DNA of 64,000 nt from Halosimplex pelagicum (GCF_013415905.1 NZ_CP058909.1:1674001-1738000), one strand, 5' to 3'; shown: positions 1-9,491, counted from the first letter of the stretch. Notes: generated by a model not told the origin, from the sequence alone. Translations and numbers: made by a program.

Positions 1-47
1 AGGGCGGTAGCAGCGTCCTCGCGATCGAGGAGATACGGCTCGAATAG
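1..47 (+). CDS. 3' end of a secreted protein with the CBM-like module (partial)
   Basis: The window opens inside a reading frame (codons start at base 3) that ends at the TAG at 45-47. The visible residues, GGSSVLAIEEIRLE, match the last residues of the GH5-like protein ending at 4552 (GGSSTLEIEEVRLE) almost exactly. An upstream gene, cut by the window edge, therefore also ends in the shared carbohydrate-binding-like module. Nothing can be said about its catalytic part. It lies 33 bases before the xylanase gene on the same strand and is probably the preceding member of the same cluster. Confidence 0.8.
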   Translation, partial: GGSSVLAIEEIRLE

Positions 48-80
48 CGCGCGAACCACACCACGGCACACACGGAACCT

Positions 81-2801
81 ATGACGAACGACACACACGA
101 GAGGGGAGAGACGGAACGAACAGACACCGCGGCCGCCGACGCGTCGGCCGACGGCGACGACATCGAGGTCGCGGACGCCGAGACGACCGGCGCGGAACGC
201 CTGGCCTCGGACGGGGGCGACGCTCCCGAGGTCCGCGACGACGAGGCCGCCGAGGCCCTGGCGTCGATGGACCGGCGGGACTACCTGAAGGCGTCGCTGG
301 CCGCGGCGGCGATGGCGGGTCTCGGTAGCGCGGCGAGCGGGACGGCGGCCGCCGAGACGGCCGACACCTCGAAGACCGTCGACGAGCGCATCCAGGAACA
401 CCGGGCCGGCGACCTCGAAGTGGTCGTCGAGAACCCCGACGGCTCGGCGGTCTCGGGCGCGGAGGTCTCGGTCTCCCAGCGGGAGCACGACTTCGGCTTC
501 GGGACGGCGGTCAACGCCGACACGCTGATCAACCAGTCCGGCGAGGGGGACAACTACCGGACGTACATCCCGGAGCTGTTCAACAAGGCGGTGATGGAGA
601 ACCGCCACAAGTGGGACTTCTTCGAGAACGAGCAGGGGCTGGCCGACGAGGCCACCGACTGGATCCTCGACCAGGGGCTGGACATGCGCGGGCACGTCTG
701 CCTGTGGGGTCGCGAGGACGTGGCCGCCATCCCGTCGGACATCAACACGGCCATCGACAACAACGACGCCGAGACGATCCGCGACCGGTCGATGGCCCAC
801 ATCGAGGAGATCATCACCCACTACGGCGACGACTTCACCGAGTGGGAGGTCGTCAACGAGGCGATGCACGCCTACCAGATGCAGATCGGCGTCTACGGCG
901 ACCAGATCGACACCGAGGAGCCCTGGACCGGCGAGGTCGTCCCGTGGACCTCGCAACTCCTGGCGGACTGGTACGACGAGGCCGAATCGGTCATCGACGA
1001 GAACGGCTACGACCTGGGCATCGCGGTCAACGACTTCAACCAGTTCCCCTACGCCTACACCGACAGCCGCTACGAGTCGGAGATCGACCACATCAACTCC
1101 AACGCCGTCCAGCTCGACACGGTCGGGCTGCAGGCCCACGTCGCCGCCCGGCAGGGCGAGTTCAACAGCAACGACGACCCGGACGGGCGCATCGACGCCG
1201 CCACCGTCGCCGACGAGATGAACAAGTGGGCCGACCACGGCGCGCGGCTGAAGATCACCGAGTTCGACACCTACAACGGCGACGACTGGGCGGACGACGA
1301 GGAGCGCGCTCAGATGCTGGAGAACTATCTCCGGGGCGCCTTCTCCCACCCCGGCTGCGACGACTTCATCATGTGGGGCTTCTGGGACGGCCGCCACTGG
1401 GAGAGCGAAGCGCCGCTGTTCTACGACGACTGGTCGCGGAAGCCGGCCTACGACGTGTGGACCGGGCTGGTCTACGACGAGTGGTGGACCGACGACAGCG
1501 GGACGACCGACGGCTCGGGCGCCTACGCGACGACCGCCTACCTCGGCGACCACGAGGTCACCGTCAGTACCGACAGCGCGGAGACGACCGAGACGGTCTC
1601 GGTGTCGAACGCCTCGGGCACGACGACGGTCACGGTCACCGTCGAGGGCGACGGCGGCGAGACGGGGGACACTCAGCCGCCGTCGGTCCCGGAGAACCTC
1701 TCGGTGTCGTCGACGACCGACTCGACGGTCACCGTCACCTGGGACGGCGTCTCCGACAACGGCTCCTCGGGGCTCTCGGAGTACGTCGTCTGGGTCGACG
1801 GCAGCGAAGACCAGACGGTCGGTGCGGGGATGACGACGGCGACGGTCGAGGGGCTGTCGGCGGAGACCTCCTACGAGATCGGCGTCACGGCGGTCGACGG
1901 CGCGGGCAACGAGTCCGACGCCGCGACGGTGTCGGCGACGACCGCCGCCGGCGACGACGGCGACGACGGGACCGACGAACCGGCCGGCGACGCGCTGGTC
2001 GTCCACGAGTTCGACGGCGGGGCGTATCCCGGCTCGAACGACCTGGGCAACTGGGCCGACGGCGGCAGTTTCGCCAACGGGGGCGGGAGCGGCGAGGTCG
2101 CCGACGGCGCGCTCCGGCTGGCGTACGACAACGCCGGCTGGATGGGCTCGAACGTCGCCCGGTCGGTCGCCGACCGACCGACGCTGCACCTCCGCGTCCG
2201 CGGCGACTCGGGCGGCGAGGAGAGCGACTTCACCGTCCAGGTCGGCGGCGCGAGCGACGTGCTCGCGAACGTCACCGACGACGCCATCGGCACGAGCTAC
2301 TCGACCGTCTCGGTCGACCTCGACGCGATGGGCGCCGACCTGGAGAACCCCCAGTCCGTCCGGCTGAACTTCTGGCAGGGCGCCTCGGGCGCCGTCGAGA
2401 TCGACCGCATCGCCTTCGGCGGCCCCGGCAGCGGCGACGACTCGGGTGACGGGTCCGACGACGATTCGGACGGGTCGGACGGTTCTGACGGTTCTGACGG
2501 CTCCGATGGCTCTGACGGCTCCGACGGCGACTCGGGTAGCGGCGGCGACCTGATCGCGGAGATCGACCCGAGCGCGACCGCGGCGTCGGTCGGCGAGCGG
2601 GTCACCTTCCGCGTCACGGACACCACCGACTCCGGGCACTGGATCGACTCGCTGTCCTGGAGTCTGGGCAACGGCGAGTCCGCCGGCGGCTGGTACGCCG
2701 AGACGACGTACGACTCGGCGGGCACCTACACGGTCGAACTGACCGCGACGAACAACGAGGGCGCGACGACCACCGACGCGGTCGAGATCACCGTCTCCTG
2801 A
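81..2801 (+). CDS. Secreted GH10 endo-1,4-beta-xylanase, multidomain
   Basis: 906 aa. Predicted secreted endo-beta-1,4-xylanase acting on xylan outside the cell. An acidic N-terminal stretch of about 63 residues precedes a twin-arginine signal (DRRDYLKASL, then an Ala-rich segment). The GH10 catalytic domain spans roughly residues 115-475. The expected acid/base is Glu260 (VVNEAM) and the nucleophile Glu394 (KITEFD), spaced normally for family 10. After it come a small beta-rich segment, a fibronectin type III domain (about 545-635), the CBM-like module shared by the cluster (637-780), a Ser-Asp-Gly linker and a PKD-like domain (823-906). Secretion of folded enzyme through Tat is normal in haloarchaea. 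The family call is strong; fine substrate specificity is inferred from the family. Confidence 0.93.
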   Translation: MTNDTHERGETERTDTAAADASADGDDIEVADAETTGAERLASDGGDAPEVRDDEAAEALASMDRRDYLKASLAAAAMAGLGSAASGTAAAETADTSKTVDERIQEHRAGDLEVVVENPDGSAVSGAEVSVSQREHDFGFGTAVNADTLINQSGEGDNYRTYIPELFNKAVMENRHKWDFFENEQGLADEATDWILDQGLDMRGHVCLWGREDVAAIPSDINTAIDNNDAETIRDRSMAHIEEIITHYGDDFTEWEVVNEAMHAYQMQIGVYGDQIDTEEPWTGEVVPWTSQLLADWYDEAESVIDENGYDLGIAVNDFNQFPYAYTDSRYESEIDHINSNAVQLDTVGLQAHVAARQGEFNSNDDPDGRIDAATVADEMNKWADHGARLKITEFDTYNGDDWADDEERAQMLENYLRGAFSHPGCDDFIMWGFWDGRHWESEAPLFYDDWSRKPAYDVWTGLVYDEWWTDDSGTTDGSGAYATTAYLGDHEVTVSTDSAETTETVSVSNASGTTTVTVTVEGDGGETGDTQPPSVPENLSVSSTTDSTVTVTWDGVSDNGSSGLSEYVVWVDGSEDQTVGAGMTTATVEGLSAETSYEIGVTAVDGAGNESDAATVSATTAAGDDGDDGTDEPAGDALVVHEFDGGAYPGSNDLGNWADGGSFANGGGSGEVADGALRLAYDNAGWMGSNVARSVADRPTLHLRVRGDSGGEESDFTVQVGGASDVLANVTDDAIGTSYSTVSVDLDAMGADLENPQSVRLNFWQGASGAVEIDRIAFGGPGSGDDSGDGSDDDSDGSDGSDGSDGSDGSDGSDGDSGSGGDLIAEIDPSATAASVGERVTFRVTDTTDSGHWIDSLSWSLGNGESAGGWYAETTYDSAGTYTVELTATNNEGATTTDAVEITVS

Positions 2802-2905
2802 CGGCCGCGACCGGCGGGGCCGGCTCGGCGTCTGGCCGGCCGACCTCGACACGGGCCGTCCGGTGACGCTCCACGCGGGACGCGACTCCAGACGAGACAC
2901 GACAC

Positions 2906-4552
2906 ATGCACTCCGACGACCCACCACGACAGGCACAGGACGGCGAACAGCGACGCGACTCCGCGGACGACCGCGGTCGGTCCGGCGGTAGCGGCGACGC
3001 CCCGAGCGGCGGGGCCGGCGGCACGCGGCGGCGGACGGTCCTGCGCGGCCTCGGTGGCGGGGTCGCGCTGGGCGCGGTCGGCACGCTCGGCGCGGCGGTG
3101 ACGACGGCCGCCGGCGCCTCCTTCGGCGACGGCGTCAACCTCCAGCCGTCCTATTTCTGCGACGGCGACCAGGACCTGGGCTACGACCTGATGAGCGAGT
3201 ACCCGGACATCGAGACGGTCCGGATCGAGATCGAACCGTTCTCCTTCGGCGAGGTCGCGACGACCGTCGAGGACGCCAAGCGCTGGATCGACGAGGCCGC
3301 CGCCCACGGCCTGAACGTGATCGCCACGTACCACCACTACCCCGACAACGGGTCGGCCGACGCCGCGGCGCTCCAGAACGCCGCCGAGTTCTGGGCCGAG
3401 CACTACGAGACGCTCTCGGCCGACACCGACATCACGGTCAACATGATGAACGAGTGGGGCAACCACCAGGTGACCGCCGACGAGTACGCGTCGGCGTACG
3501 ACGAGGCGATCGGCACCGTCCGCTCGGAGACGAGCTACTCGGGGCCGATCGTCTGCGACGCGCCCGGCTGGGGACAGGGCACCTATCGGCTGGCCGACGC
3601 CGTCGAGATGATCGACGACGACGACCTGATCCTCTCGGCGCACGTCTACCCCAGCGCCTGGAACGCGACGACCGGCCAGAACCTCGTCCCCGAGGATCTG
3701 GACGTGCTCGACGAGACGAGCTACCCCTGCATGATCGGGGAGTTCGGCAACTACGCCAACTCGACGGGCGCCGACTGGTCGGCCATCGTCGACTACGCGA
3801 GCGAGCTGGGCTGGCCGGTGATCGGCTGGGCCTGGAACGGCGACGGCTCGAACGACCCGATGAACATGGCCGACCCCTACTGGGGCGACGACTGCTCGGC
3901 CGACAGCTACGCGACGAGCGACTACTTCCCGGTCGTCTACGAGAAGCTCGGCGACGGCGGGACCGCGACGGACTCGCCCACAGACGAGCCGAACACGCCG
4001 ACCCCGACGGACGAACCGAGCACGCCCACAGACGAGCCGGAGACGCCCACTCCGACGGACGAGCCGGACACGCCGACCCCGACGGACGAGCCCGATACGC
4101 CGACGGACACGCCGGCGGCGGACGCGCTGGTCGTCGACGACTACGACGGCGATCCGGGCTGGGCCAGCCACCGCAACGACCTCGGGCAGTGGTGCGGCGC
4201 CGGCTCCTTCGAGAACGGCGGCGGCGAGGAGACGGGCGGCGCGCTGGTGCTGGAGTACGACGACGGCGGCTGGTTCCAGAGCCAGATCAACCGCGACGTG
4301 AGCGACTACGACGACCTCGTGATCCGCGTGAGCGGCGCCTCGGGCGGCGAGGAATCGGAGGTGCTGTTCGACATGGGCGGCGTGCGGACGATGCTCGCCG
4401 ACGTGACCGACGACTCGATCGGCACGAGCGCGACGGACGTACGCGTCGACATGGAAGCGGCCGGGATCGACCGGTCGTCGCCCTCGGTGCGACTGAACTT
4501 CTGGCAGGGCGGCAGTAGCACCCTCGAGATCGAGGAGGTGCGACTGGAGTAG
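2906..4552 (+). CDS. Secreted GH5-like glycoside hydrolase with C-terminal CBM-like module
   Basis: 548 aa. A twin-arginine signal (TRRRTVLRGLGG) is followed by a (beta/alpha)8-type glycoside hydrolase domain at about residues 75-350. Clan GH-A catalytic glutamates are visible at Glu183 (MMNEWG) and Glu279 (MIGEFG). This is a cellulase/mannanase-type enzyme; beta-mannanase is possible because the domain is short. A Thr-Pro-Asp-Glu linker (about 353-405) leads to the shared CBM-like module (406-548). It begins 104 bases after the xylanase gene on the same strand. Endoglucanase versus mannanase cannot be decided from sequence alone. Confidence 0.87.
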   Translation: MHSDDPPRQAQDGEQRRDSADDRGRSGGSGDAPSGGAGGTRRRTVLRGLGGGVALGAVGTLGAAVTTAAGASFGDGVNLQPSYFCDGDQDLGYDLMSEYPDIETVRIEIEPFSFGEVATTVEDAKRWIDEAAAHGLNVIATYHHYPDNGSADAAALQNAAEFWAEHYETLSADTDITVNMMNEWGNHQVTADEYASAYDEAIGTVRSETSYSGPIVCDAPGWGQGTYRLADAVEMIDDDDLILSAHVYPSAWNATTGQNLVPEDLDVLDETSYPCMIGEFGNYANSTGADWSAIVDYASELGWPVIGWAWNGDGSNDPMNMADPYWGDDCSADSYATSDYFPVVYEKLGDGGTATDSPTDEPNTPTPTDEPSTPTDEPETPTPTDEPDTPTPTDEPDTPTDTPAADALVVDDYDGDPGWASHRNDLGQWCGAGSFENGGGEETGGALVLEYDDGGWFQSQINRDVSDYDDLVIRVSGASGGEESEVLFDMGGVRTMLADVTDDSIGTSATDVRVDMEAAGIDRSSPSVRLNFWQGGSSTLEIEEVRLE

Positions 4553-4697
4553 GCGCGCTGTCCCCCGCTCCCGTTCCCCGGGGTTTCCACGCCCCAAATC
4601 CACGCGTTCCGGGTCGCGCCGCGCGGCGCGGCCCGCCCGCCGTCGGGTCCGTTCGACCCGGCACCGTTAGCGTTTTGCAAAAATTATTTCTCTATTC

Positions 4698-4709
4698 GTT
4701 AACTTTAAC
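4698..4709. promoter_or_regulatory. AT-rich promoter region with GTTAA-CT-TTAAC palindrome
   Basis: The 184-base gap before the gene at 4737 ends in a conspicuously AT-rich stretch (about 4674-4736) within G+C-rich surroundings. It holds a perfect inverted repeat GTTAA-CT-TTAAC 27 bases before the start codon. The position suits an archaeal promoter or operator close to a short leader. It suggests this gene has its own promoter rather than being read only from upstream. The regulator is unknown; a TrmB-type sugar regulator is a guess. Confidence 0.4.
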
Positions 4710-4736
4710 AACTATCGTTCCGATATGTAGTTTGCA

Positions 4737-6614
4737 ATGGTCGACAGACGAACCGTACTGAAGGGGGGTATCGCATTCGGAAGCCTGGGCCTGGCCTCGA
4801 CAGTGGTGGGCCAGGAGTCCGCGCTGGTCGTCCACGACTTCGACGGGGGGACCTATCCCGGGTCGAACGACCTGGGCAACTGGGCCGGCGCGGGGAGTTT
4901 CGCCAACGGCGACGGGAGCGGGGAGGTCGCCGACGGCGCGCTCCGGCTGGAGTACGACAACGCCGGCTGGTTCGCGAGCAACGTCCGCCAGTCGGTCGCC
5001 GACCGCGACCGGCTGACGATGCGAGTCCGGGGGGACTCCGGCGGCGAGGAGAGCGACTTCCTGGTCGACGTGGGGGGCGCCAGGGACCTGCTCTCGAACC
5101 TCACCGACGACGCCATCGGGACGGAGTGGTCGACGGTGTCGGTCGACCTCTCGGCGGCGGGCGGGGACCCGGAGAACCCGAAGGCCGTGCGGATGAACTT
5201 CTGGCAGGGCGCCTCGGGCGCCGTCGAGATCGACCGGATCGCGTTCACGAGCGACGGCGAGGCGCCGCCCTCGACCGCGACGGCGACGCCGACGCCGATG
5301 GACCCGACGCCGACGGACACGCCGGACGACGAGACGCCCACGCCGACCGATACGCCGGACGACGACACGCCTACCGACGAACCCGACGACGACACGCCGA
5401 CGGACGCCCCCGACGACGGCGGGAGTACCTGGGACGTGCCGTTCCCCGACCGGCCGCCCGAGCCCGACTCGCTGCCGGCGGCCTCGGAGATCACCGAGGA
5501 CACGACGGTCGCGGAGCTGTACGAGGGCTTCGACGACCCCTACTACGTGCCGCGTAGCTTCACCGACTACCTGCCCGGCGAGACGGGCTCGAAGCTCCAG
5601 GAGTGGACGGACACCGAGAAGGCCGAGGAGTTCGGCTACGACGTGAGCGCCGTCGAGAACAACGTCGGCGACGGCTCGCTGACGCTCGGCCAGCTCGGCA
5701 CGCAGGCGCTGCCGTACGTCAAACAGCTCGCCGAGAACGACTTCCCCGCGCACGCGACGGTGAAACTGCTGCCGCGGCTGGCGCTGCTGCCCGACGAGGA
5801 GGAGGACCCCGGCGTCCACGACGAGCCGTCGGCCGTCTGGGACGAGACCGCGGGGCCGACGGCCGCGACGAACGACCCCGACCAGTTCGTCCAGGACCGC
5901 TGGCCGACCGACGCCCGGACCTACCAGCCGATGGAGGTCCGCGTGCGCGACCGCGCTCACGACCAGCCCGAGTACGACGACAGCCGCGAGTGGGCGAGTT
6001 CCGGGAGCATCTCCGACTCCTTCTACAACGACGAGACGAACCCGGTGTTAGACGCCGCCGCCGAGAAGGTCCACCCGGTGACGGGCGAGTCCCTCGGCGG
6101 CGACGGCTTCACCGCCAACGCGCCGATGGAGGCGGAGATCCGCATCCACGAGACCGGCGGGGGCTACATGAACCAGTACATCAAGCTCACGAACACCAGC
6201 GAGGTGCCGTACTTCCAGGACGCCGCCGTCATCTGGTGGCTCGGCCCGTCGGGCGACGCCTCGAACCTCTCGGACGGCCACTGGAACAACCCGCACCGCC
6301 CGAGCGCGTCGCTGGGCCACCCCCAGCGCGACGTGATCGAGGTGAACCACCCCGACTACGACGAGCTGGCCGTCTACGCCGTCCGGCTGGCCAACCACGA
6401 CGAACCGTACCACATGCGGACGATCTACCCGGGCCAGAGCGTCGCCATGGAGATCGGGACGCCCCGCGACGGCAGCGCGTGGTCGAGCAGTAGCGATCGC
6501 CAGGACCTCGTCGACACGATGCTCGACTCGCTGCACGTCGAACTGGAGACGAACCTGAACCGCAACGACCCGATCATCGACGCCATCGACCTGACGTACC
6601 GCGTCCCGAACTGA
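4737..6614 (+). CDS. Secreted protein: N-terminal CBM-like module plus unrecognised C-terminal domain
   Basis: 625 aa. A short twin-arginine signal (DRRTVLKGGIAFG) is followed directly by the CBM-like module at about residues 28-175. This reverses the order seen in its neighbours. A Thr-Pro-Asp linker (about 180-225) leads to a domain of about 390 residues (235-625) that I do not recognise. That domain is rich in Trp, Tyr, His and Asp/Glu (for example GGGYMNQYIKLTNTSEVPYF, AVIWWLG and EPYHMRTIYPG), consistent with a beta-rich extracellular fold. Gene context and the attached module suggest a role on plant polysaccharide. No catalytic residues can be assigned. Confidence 0.85.
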   Translation: MVDRRTVLKGGIAFGSLGLASTVVGQESALVVHDFDGGTYPGSNDLGNWAGAGSFANGDGSGEVADGALRLEYDNAGWFASNVRQSVADRDRLTMRVRGDSGGEESDFLVDVGGARDLLSNLTDDAIGTEWSTVSVDLSAAGGDPENPKAVRMNFWQGASGAVEIDRIAFTSDGEAPPSTATATPTPMDPTPTDTPDDETPTPTDTPDDDTPTDEPDDDTPTDAPDDGGSTWDVPFPDRPPEPDSLPAASEITEDTTVAELYEGFDDPYYVPRSFTDYLPGETGSKLQEWTDTEKAEEFGYDVSAVENNVGDGSLTLGQLGTQALPYVKQLAENDFPAHATVKLLPRLALLPDEEEDPGVHDEPSAVWDETAGPTAATNDPDQFVQDRWPTDARTYQPMEVRVRDRAHDQPEYDDSREWASSGSISDSFYNDETNPVLDAAAEKVHPVTGESLGGDGFTANAPMEAEIRIHETGGGYMNQYIKLTNTSEVPYFQDAAVIWWLGPSGDASNLSDGHWNNPHRPSASLGHPQRDVIEVNHPDYDELAVYAVRLANHDEPYHMRTIYPGQSVAMEIGTPRDGSAWSSSSDRQDLVDTMLDSLHVELETNLNRNDPIIDAIDLTYRVPN

Positions 6615-6743
6615 CCGCGAACGCTCCGGAACCGATCGGGACCGTTCCCGAGTCGACCGCGACCGTTCCACGACCCCGCCCGCGACCGCGGCGTCGTCGC
6701 CCCTGACGGCGGCGCCGCGCCGCGGATCCCGCTCCGTCCTCAG

Positions 6744-8648
6744 ATGACACACGACCACACCAGCGAACGGACCGACGCATCGACAGCCGACCGAACCGAC
6801 GCAGCGACCGGCGACCAGACCGCCGAGGGCCGAACGGGCGACACCGCCGGTGACCGCGCTGGCGACTCCTCGGGCGGCCACGCCGACGGGATCGTCCGCC
6901 GGGTCGACGCCGTCTCCCGGCGGAACTTCCTGCGGGCGGCCGGGGGCGCGGGCGCCGCGACGGCGCTCGGGCTGGGCATCACCGGCAGCGCCGCCGCCGA
7001 CGGCATCCCGACGCCCTGGCTCCACCGCGACGGCAACCTGATCCGCGACCCCAGCGACAACGAGGTGATCCTGCGGGGGGTGAACGTCCCCGACGCCAAG
7101 CGGATGAACGCCAAGGAGTTCCGCCCGGACGCCGACGAGACCATCGCGCGCGCCACGAACGCCGACGAGGGGTGGTACTCGCGGATCGTGCGCCTCCCGA
7201 TCCAGCCCACCGACGTGGGCGGTCACGACACCGGCGGCATCCCGCCGGTCCCTGGATTCTCCCAATCTCAGCTGGAGAGCTACGTCGAGAACCACCTCCG
7301 CCCGGCCGTCGACACCTGCGCCGAGCGGAACGTCTACTGCATCGTCGACTACCACCGCCACCGCGGGCAGGACGACGAACACGCCTACGACAGCGAGGGC
7401 ATCGACGAGGAGCTCACGATGTTCTGGGAGACGGTGGCCCCGGAGTTCGCCGAGGACTCGAACGTCCTCTTCGAGGTGTACAACGAGCCGATCCACCCCT
7501 ATCAGGGCCACTACGAGCCCAACGTCGACGTAGCGCCGGACGACGACGAGGCCATCCAGACGTGGAACACCTGGAAGGAGGCGGCCCAGCCGTGGGTCGA
7601 CACCATCCGCGAGCACGCCCCGCAGAACCTGATCCTGATCGGGTCGCCCCGGTGGAGCCAGTGGACCTACCAGGCGCCGCGCAACGAGTTCGACGGCGAC
7701 AACCTCGCCTACACCGGGCACGTCTACGGTCACCAGAACCTCCGGCCGCTCTCGAAGTACTTCGGCGAACCGGCCGAGGAGGTGCCCGTGTTCGTGACCG
7801 AGTTCGGGTGGGGGGAGCACGGCGCCGACTACATCACCGGGACCGCCGACGACGAGGGTCAGGAGTTCGTCGAGTTCTTCGCGAACTACGACGTCCACTG
7901 GCAGGTCTGGTGTTTCGACAGCAAGTGGCGGCCAGCGATGCTCGACCACGACTGGTCGGTCAAGGCGTACGGCGAGTTCTGGAAGGACGAACTCGCCGTA
8001 CACCGCGACGACGACGTGCCCGCCGGCGAGGTGGATACCGGCACCGACGACGACACGCCGACGGACACGGCGACGCCGACCGCGACGCCGACGGCCACGC
8101 CGACCGCGACGCCGACGGCCACACCCACCGACACGCCGACGCCCAGCGGTCCCACGTCGACGCCGACACCGACAGACGCGCCGAGTACGCCCATCGACAC
8201 GCCGGCGAGCGATGCCCTCGTGGTCAACGACTACGACGGCGACCCCGCATGGTCGGCCAACCGCAACGACCTCGGCCAGTGGTGTGGCGCCGGCTCCTTC
8301 GCCAACGGGTCCGGCGAGGTCTCCGACGGCGCGCTCGTGCTGGAGTACGACGACGGCGGCTGGTACCAGGAGCAGATCAACCGGGACGTGTCGAGCTACG
8401 CGACGCTCGTCCTCTCGGTCGCCGGCGCGAACGGGGGCGAGGCGTCGGAGATCGGCTTCAGTATGGGCGGCGCGAGCGGGATGCTCGCCGACGTGACCGA
8501 CGACGCGATCGACACTTCGTTCTCCGAGGTGCGGGTCGACATGGAGTCGGCGGGCGTCGACCGGACTTCCTCGTCGCTGTCGCTGCGGCTCAACTTCTGG
8601 CAGGGCGGGAGTAGCACGCTGCGGATCGGCGGCCTCCGACTGGAGTAG
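6744..8648 (+). CDS. Secreted GH5 cellulase-like enzyme with C-terminal CBM-like module
   Basis: 634 aa. An acidic N-terminal stretch precedes a twin-arginine signal (VSRRNFLRAAGG). The GH5 domain covers about residues 88-415 and begins in a way typical of endoglucanases (LHRDGNLIRD, VILRGVNVPD). The acid/base is Glu248 (VYNEPIHP) and the nucleophile Glu353 (FVTEFGWG). A Thr-Pro-Ala linker (about 435-488) connects to the shared CBM-like module (490-634). It closely resembles the GH5 enzyme at 52.9-54.5 kb, which carries PKD domains instead. Predicted role: extracellular endo-beta-glucanase; the exact substrate is inferred. Confidence 0.9.
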   Translation: MTHDHTSERTDASTADRTDAATGDQTAEGRTGDTAGDRAGDSSGGHADGIVRRVDAVSRRNFLRAAGGAGAATALGLGITGSAAADGIPTPWLHRDGNLIRDPSDNEVILRGVNVPDAKRMNAKEFRPDADETIARATNADEGWYSRIVRLPIQPTDVGGHDTGGIPPVPGFSQSQLESYVENHLRPAVDTCAERNVYCIVDYHRHRGQDDEHAYDSEGIDEELTMFWETVAPEFAEDSNVLFEVYNEPIHPYQGHYEPNVDVAPDDDEAIQTWNTWKEAAQPWVDTIREHAPQNLILIGSPRWSQWTYQAPRNEFDGDNLAYTGHVYGHQNLRPLSKYFGEPAEEVPVFVTEFGWGEHGADYITGTADDEGQEFVEFFANYDVHWQVWCFDSKWRPAMLDHDWSVKAYGEFWKDELAVHRDDDVPAGEVDTGTDDDTPTDTATPTATPTATPTATPTATPTDTPTPSGPTSTPTPTDAPSTPIDTPASDALVVNDYDGDPAWSANRNDLGQWCGAGSFANGSGEVSDGALVLEYDDGGWYQEQINRDVSSYATLVLSVAGANGGEASEIGFSMGGASGMLADVTDDAIDTSFSEVRVDMESAGVDRTSSSLSLRLNFWQGGSSTLRIGGLRLE

Positions 8649-8760
8649 CGCCGCCGTCGCCCCGTCTCTCGTGCCCGGGGCGGACGAACCGTCCGTTTCG
8701 CGGGCGCAAGTTTCTCACTCGCCGGGAACGGTTCTCGGTCGGAGAGAACAGCCTGTCGGG

Positions 8761-8766
8761 TATATA
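8761..8766 (+). promoter_or_regulatory. TATA box for the DoxX-family gene at 8804
   Basis: TATATA lies about 40 bases before the start codon in a G+C-rich region. Archaeal transcription starts about 25 bases downstream of the TATA box, so the predicted transcript has a leader of only about 15 bases. Confidence 0.5.
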
Positions 8767-8803
8767 CTCCGAACCGGCGTCTCTACAGATAGAGGTCACC
8801 ACT

Positions 8804-9367
8804 ATGGCAACGACCACCCCCGGCGTCAACGAGTTCGAGAGCAGAATCGGCGGCATCACGGTCCACGGCAAGGCCCACAGCCTGTCGGCGTGGTTCGTGC
8901 TGGCGCTGCGGCTGATGATGGGCTACGCGTTCCTGTACTCGGGCGCGACGAAGGTGCTCGAAGGCGGGTTCTCCGCCCAGGGCTACCTGGTCCACGCGGC
9001 GGGGACGAACGGCAACCCGCTGGAAGCGATGTTCGTCTGGATGGGGACGACCGACTGGTTCGTCGCGTTCGCGAACGTCGCCGTCCCGTGGGGCGAGGTC
9101 CTCATCGGGCTGGGCCTGCTCGTCGGTGCGCTGGTCCGCCTCGCGGCCCTGTTCGGCGCGCTCATGATGCTCATGTTCTACTTCGGGAACTGGAGCGTCG
9201 AACACGGGCTCATCAACGGCGACTTCGCCTACATGCTCGTGTTCCTCGCCGTCGCCGCCTTCGGCGCCGGCCGCATCCTCGGGCTGGACGCGCTGATCGA
9301 ACGCTACGAGGTCGGCGGCGAGGCGCTGGTCGAGCGCTACCCCCGCCTGGAATACGTCCTCGGCTGA
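8804..9367 (+). CDS. DoxX family integral membrane protein
   Basis: 187 aa. Several hydrophobic segments and the pattern typical of DoxX/TQO-small-subunit proteins are visible: RLMMGYAFLYSGATKVLEGG, then GEVLIGLGLLVGALVRLAAL, then a long hydrophobic helix around MLMFYFGNW. DoxX relatives are small four-helix membrane proteins, some tied to quinone-linked thiosulfate oxidation; most haloarchaeal members are uncharacterised. It has its own TATA box and seems monocistronic. Family membership is well supported; function is not known. Confidence 0.85.
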   Translation: MATTTPGVNEFESRIGGITVHGKAHSLSAWFVLALRLMMGYAFLYSGATKVLEGGFSAQGYLVHAAGTNGNPLEAMFVWMGTTDWFVAFANVAVPWGEVLIGLGLLVGALVRLAALFGALMMLMFYFGNWSVEHGLINGDFAYMLVFLAVAAFGAGRILGLDALIERYEVGGEALVERYPRLEYVLG

Positions 9368-9491
9368 GGCCGGGACCGAGTCGGTCCGAGCGTTCGCGCC
9401 CATCTGTTTTCGCTCGCAAACCGAGATACCGTCCGAGAGGCTCCGTATCGTCGAATTCTGTGGGTTACCGGAGGCCACCGAGTGAGAATTT

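Noticed and set aside
611-2449. Long plus-strand frame (612 codons) inside the xylanase gene
   Set aside because: Arg- and Gly-rich composition typical of an off-frame reading of G+C-rich coding DNA; fully covered by the GH10 gene, which has clear domains.
2445-2530. Tandem DNA repeat at the end of the xylanase gene
   Set aside because: It encodes a Ser-Asp-Gly interdomain linker within the reading frame; low-complexity coding sequence explains it. The same holds for the Thr-Pro linkers near 3.96-4.12, 5.28-5.43 and 8.04-8.2 kb.
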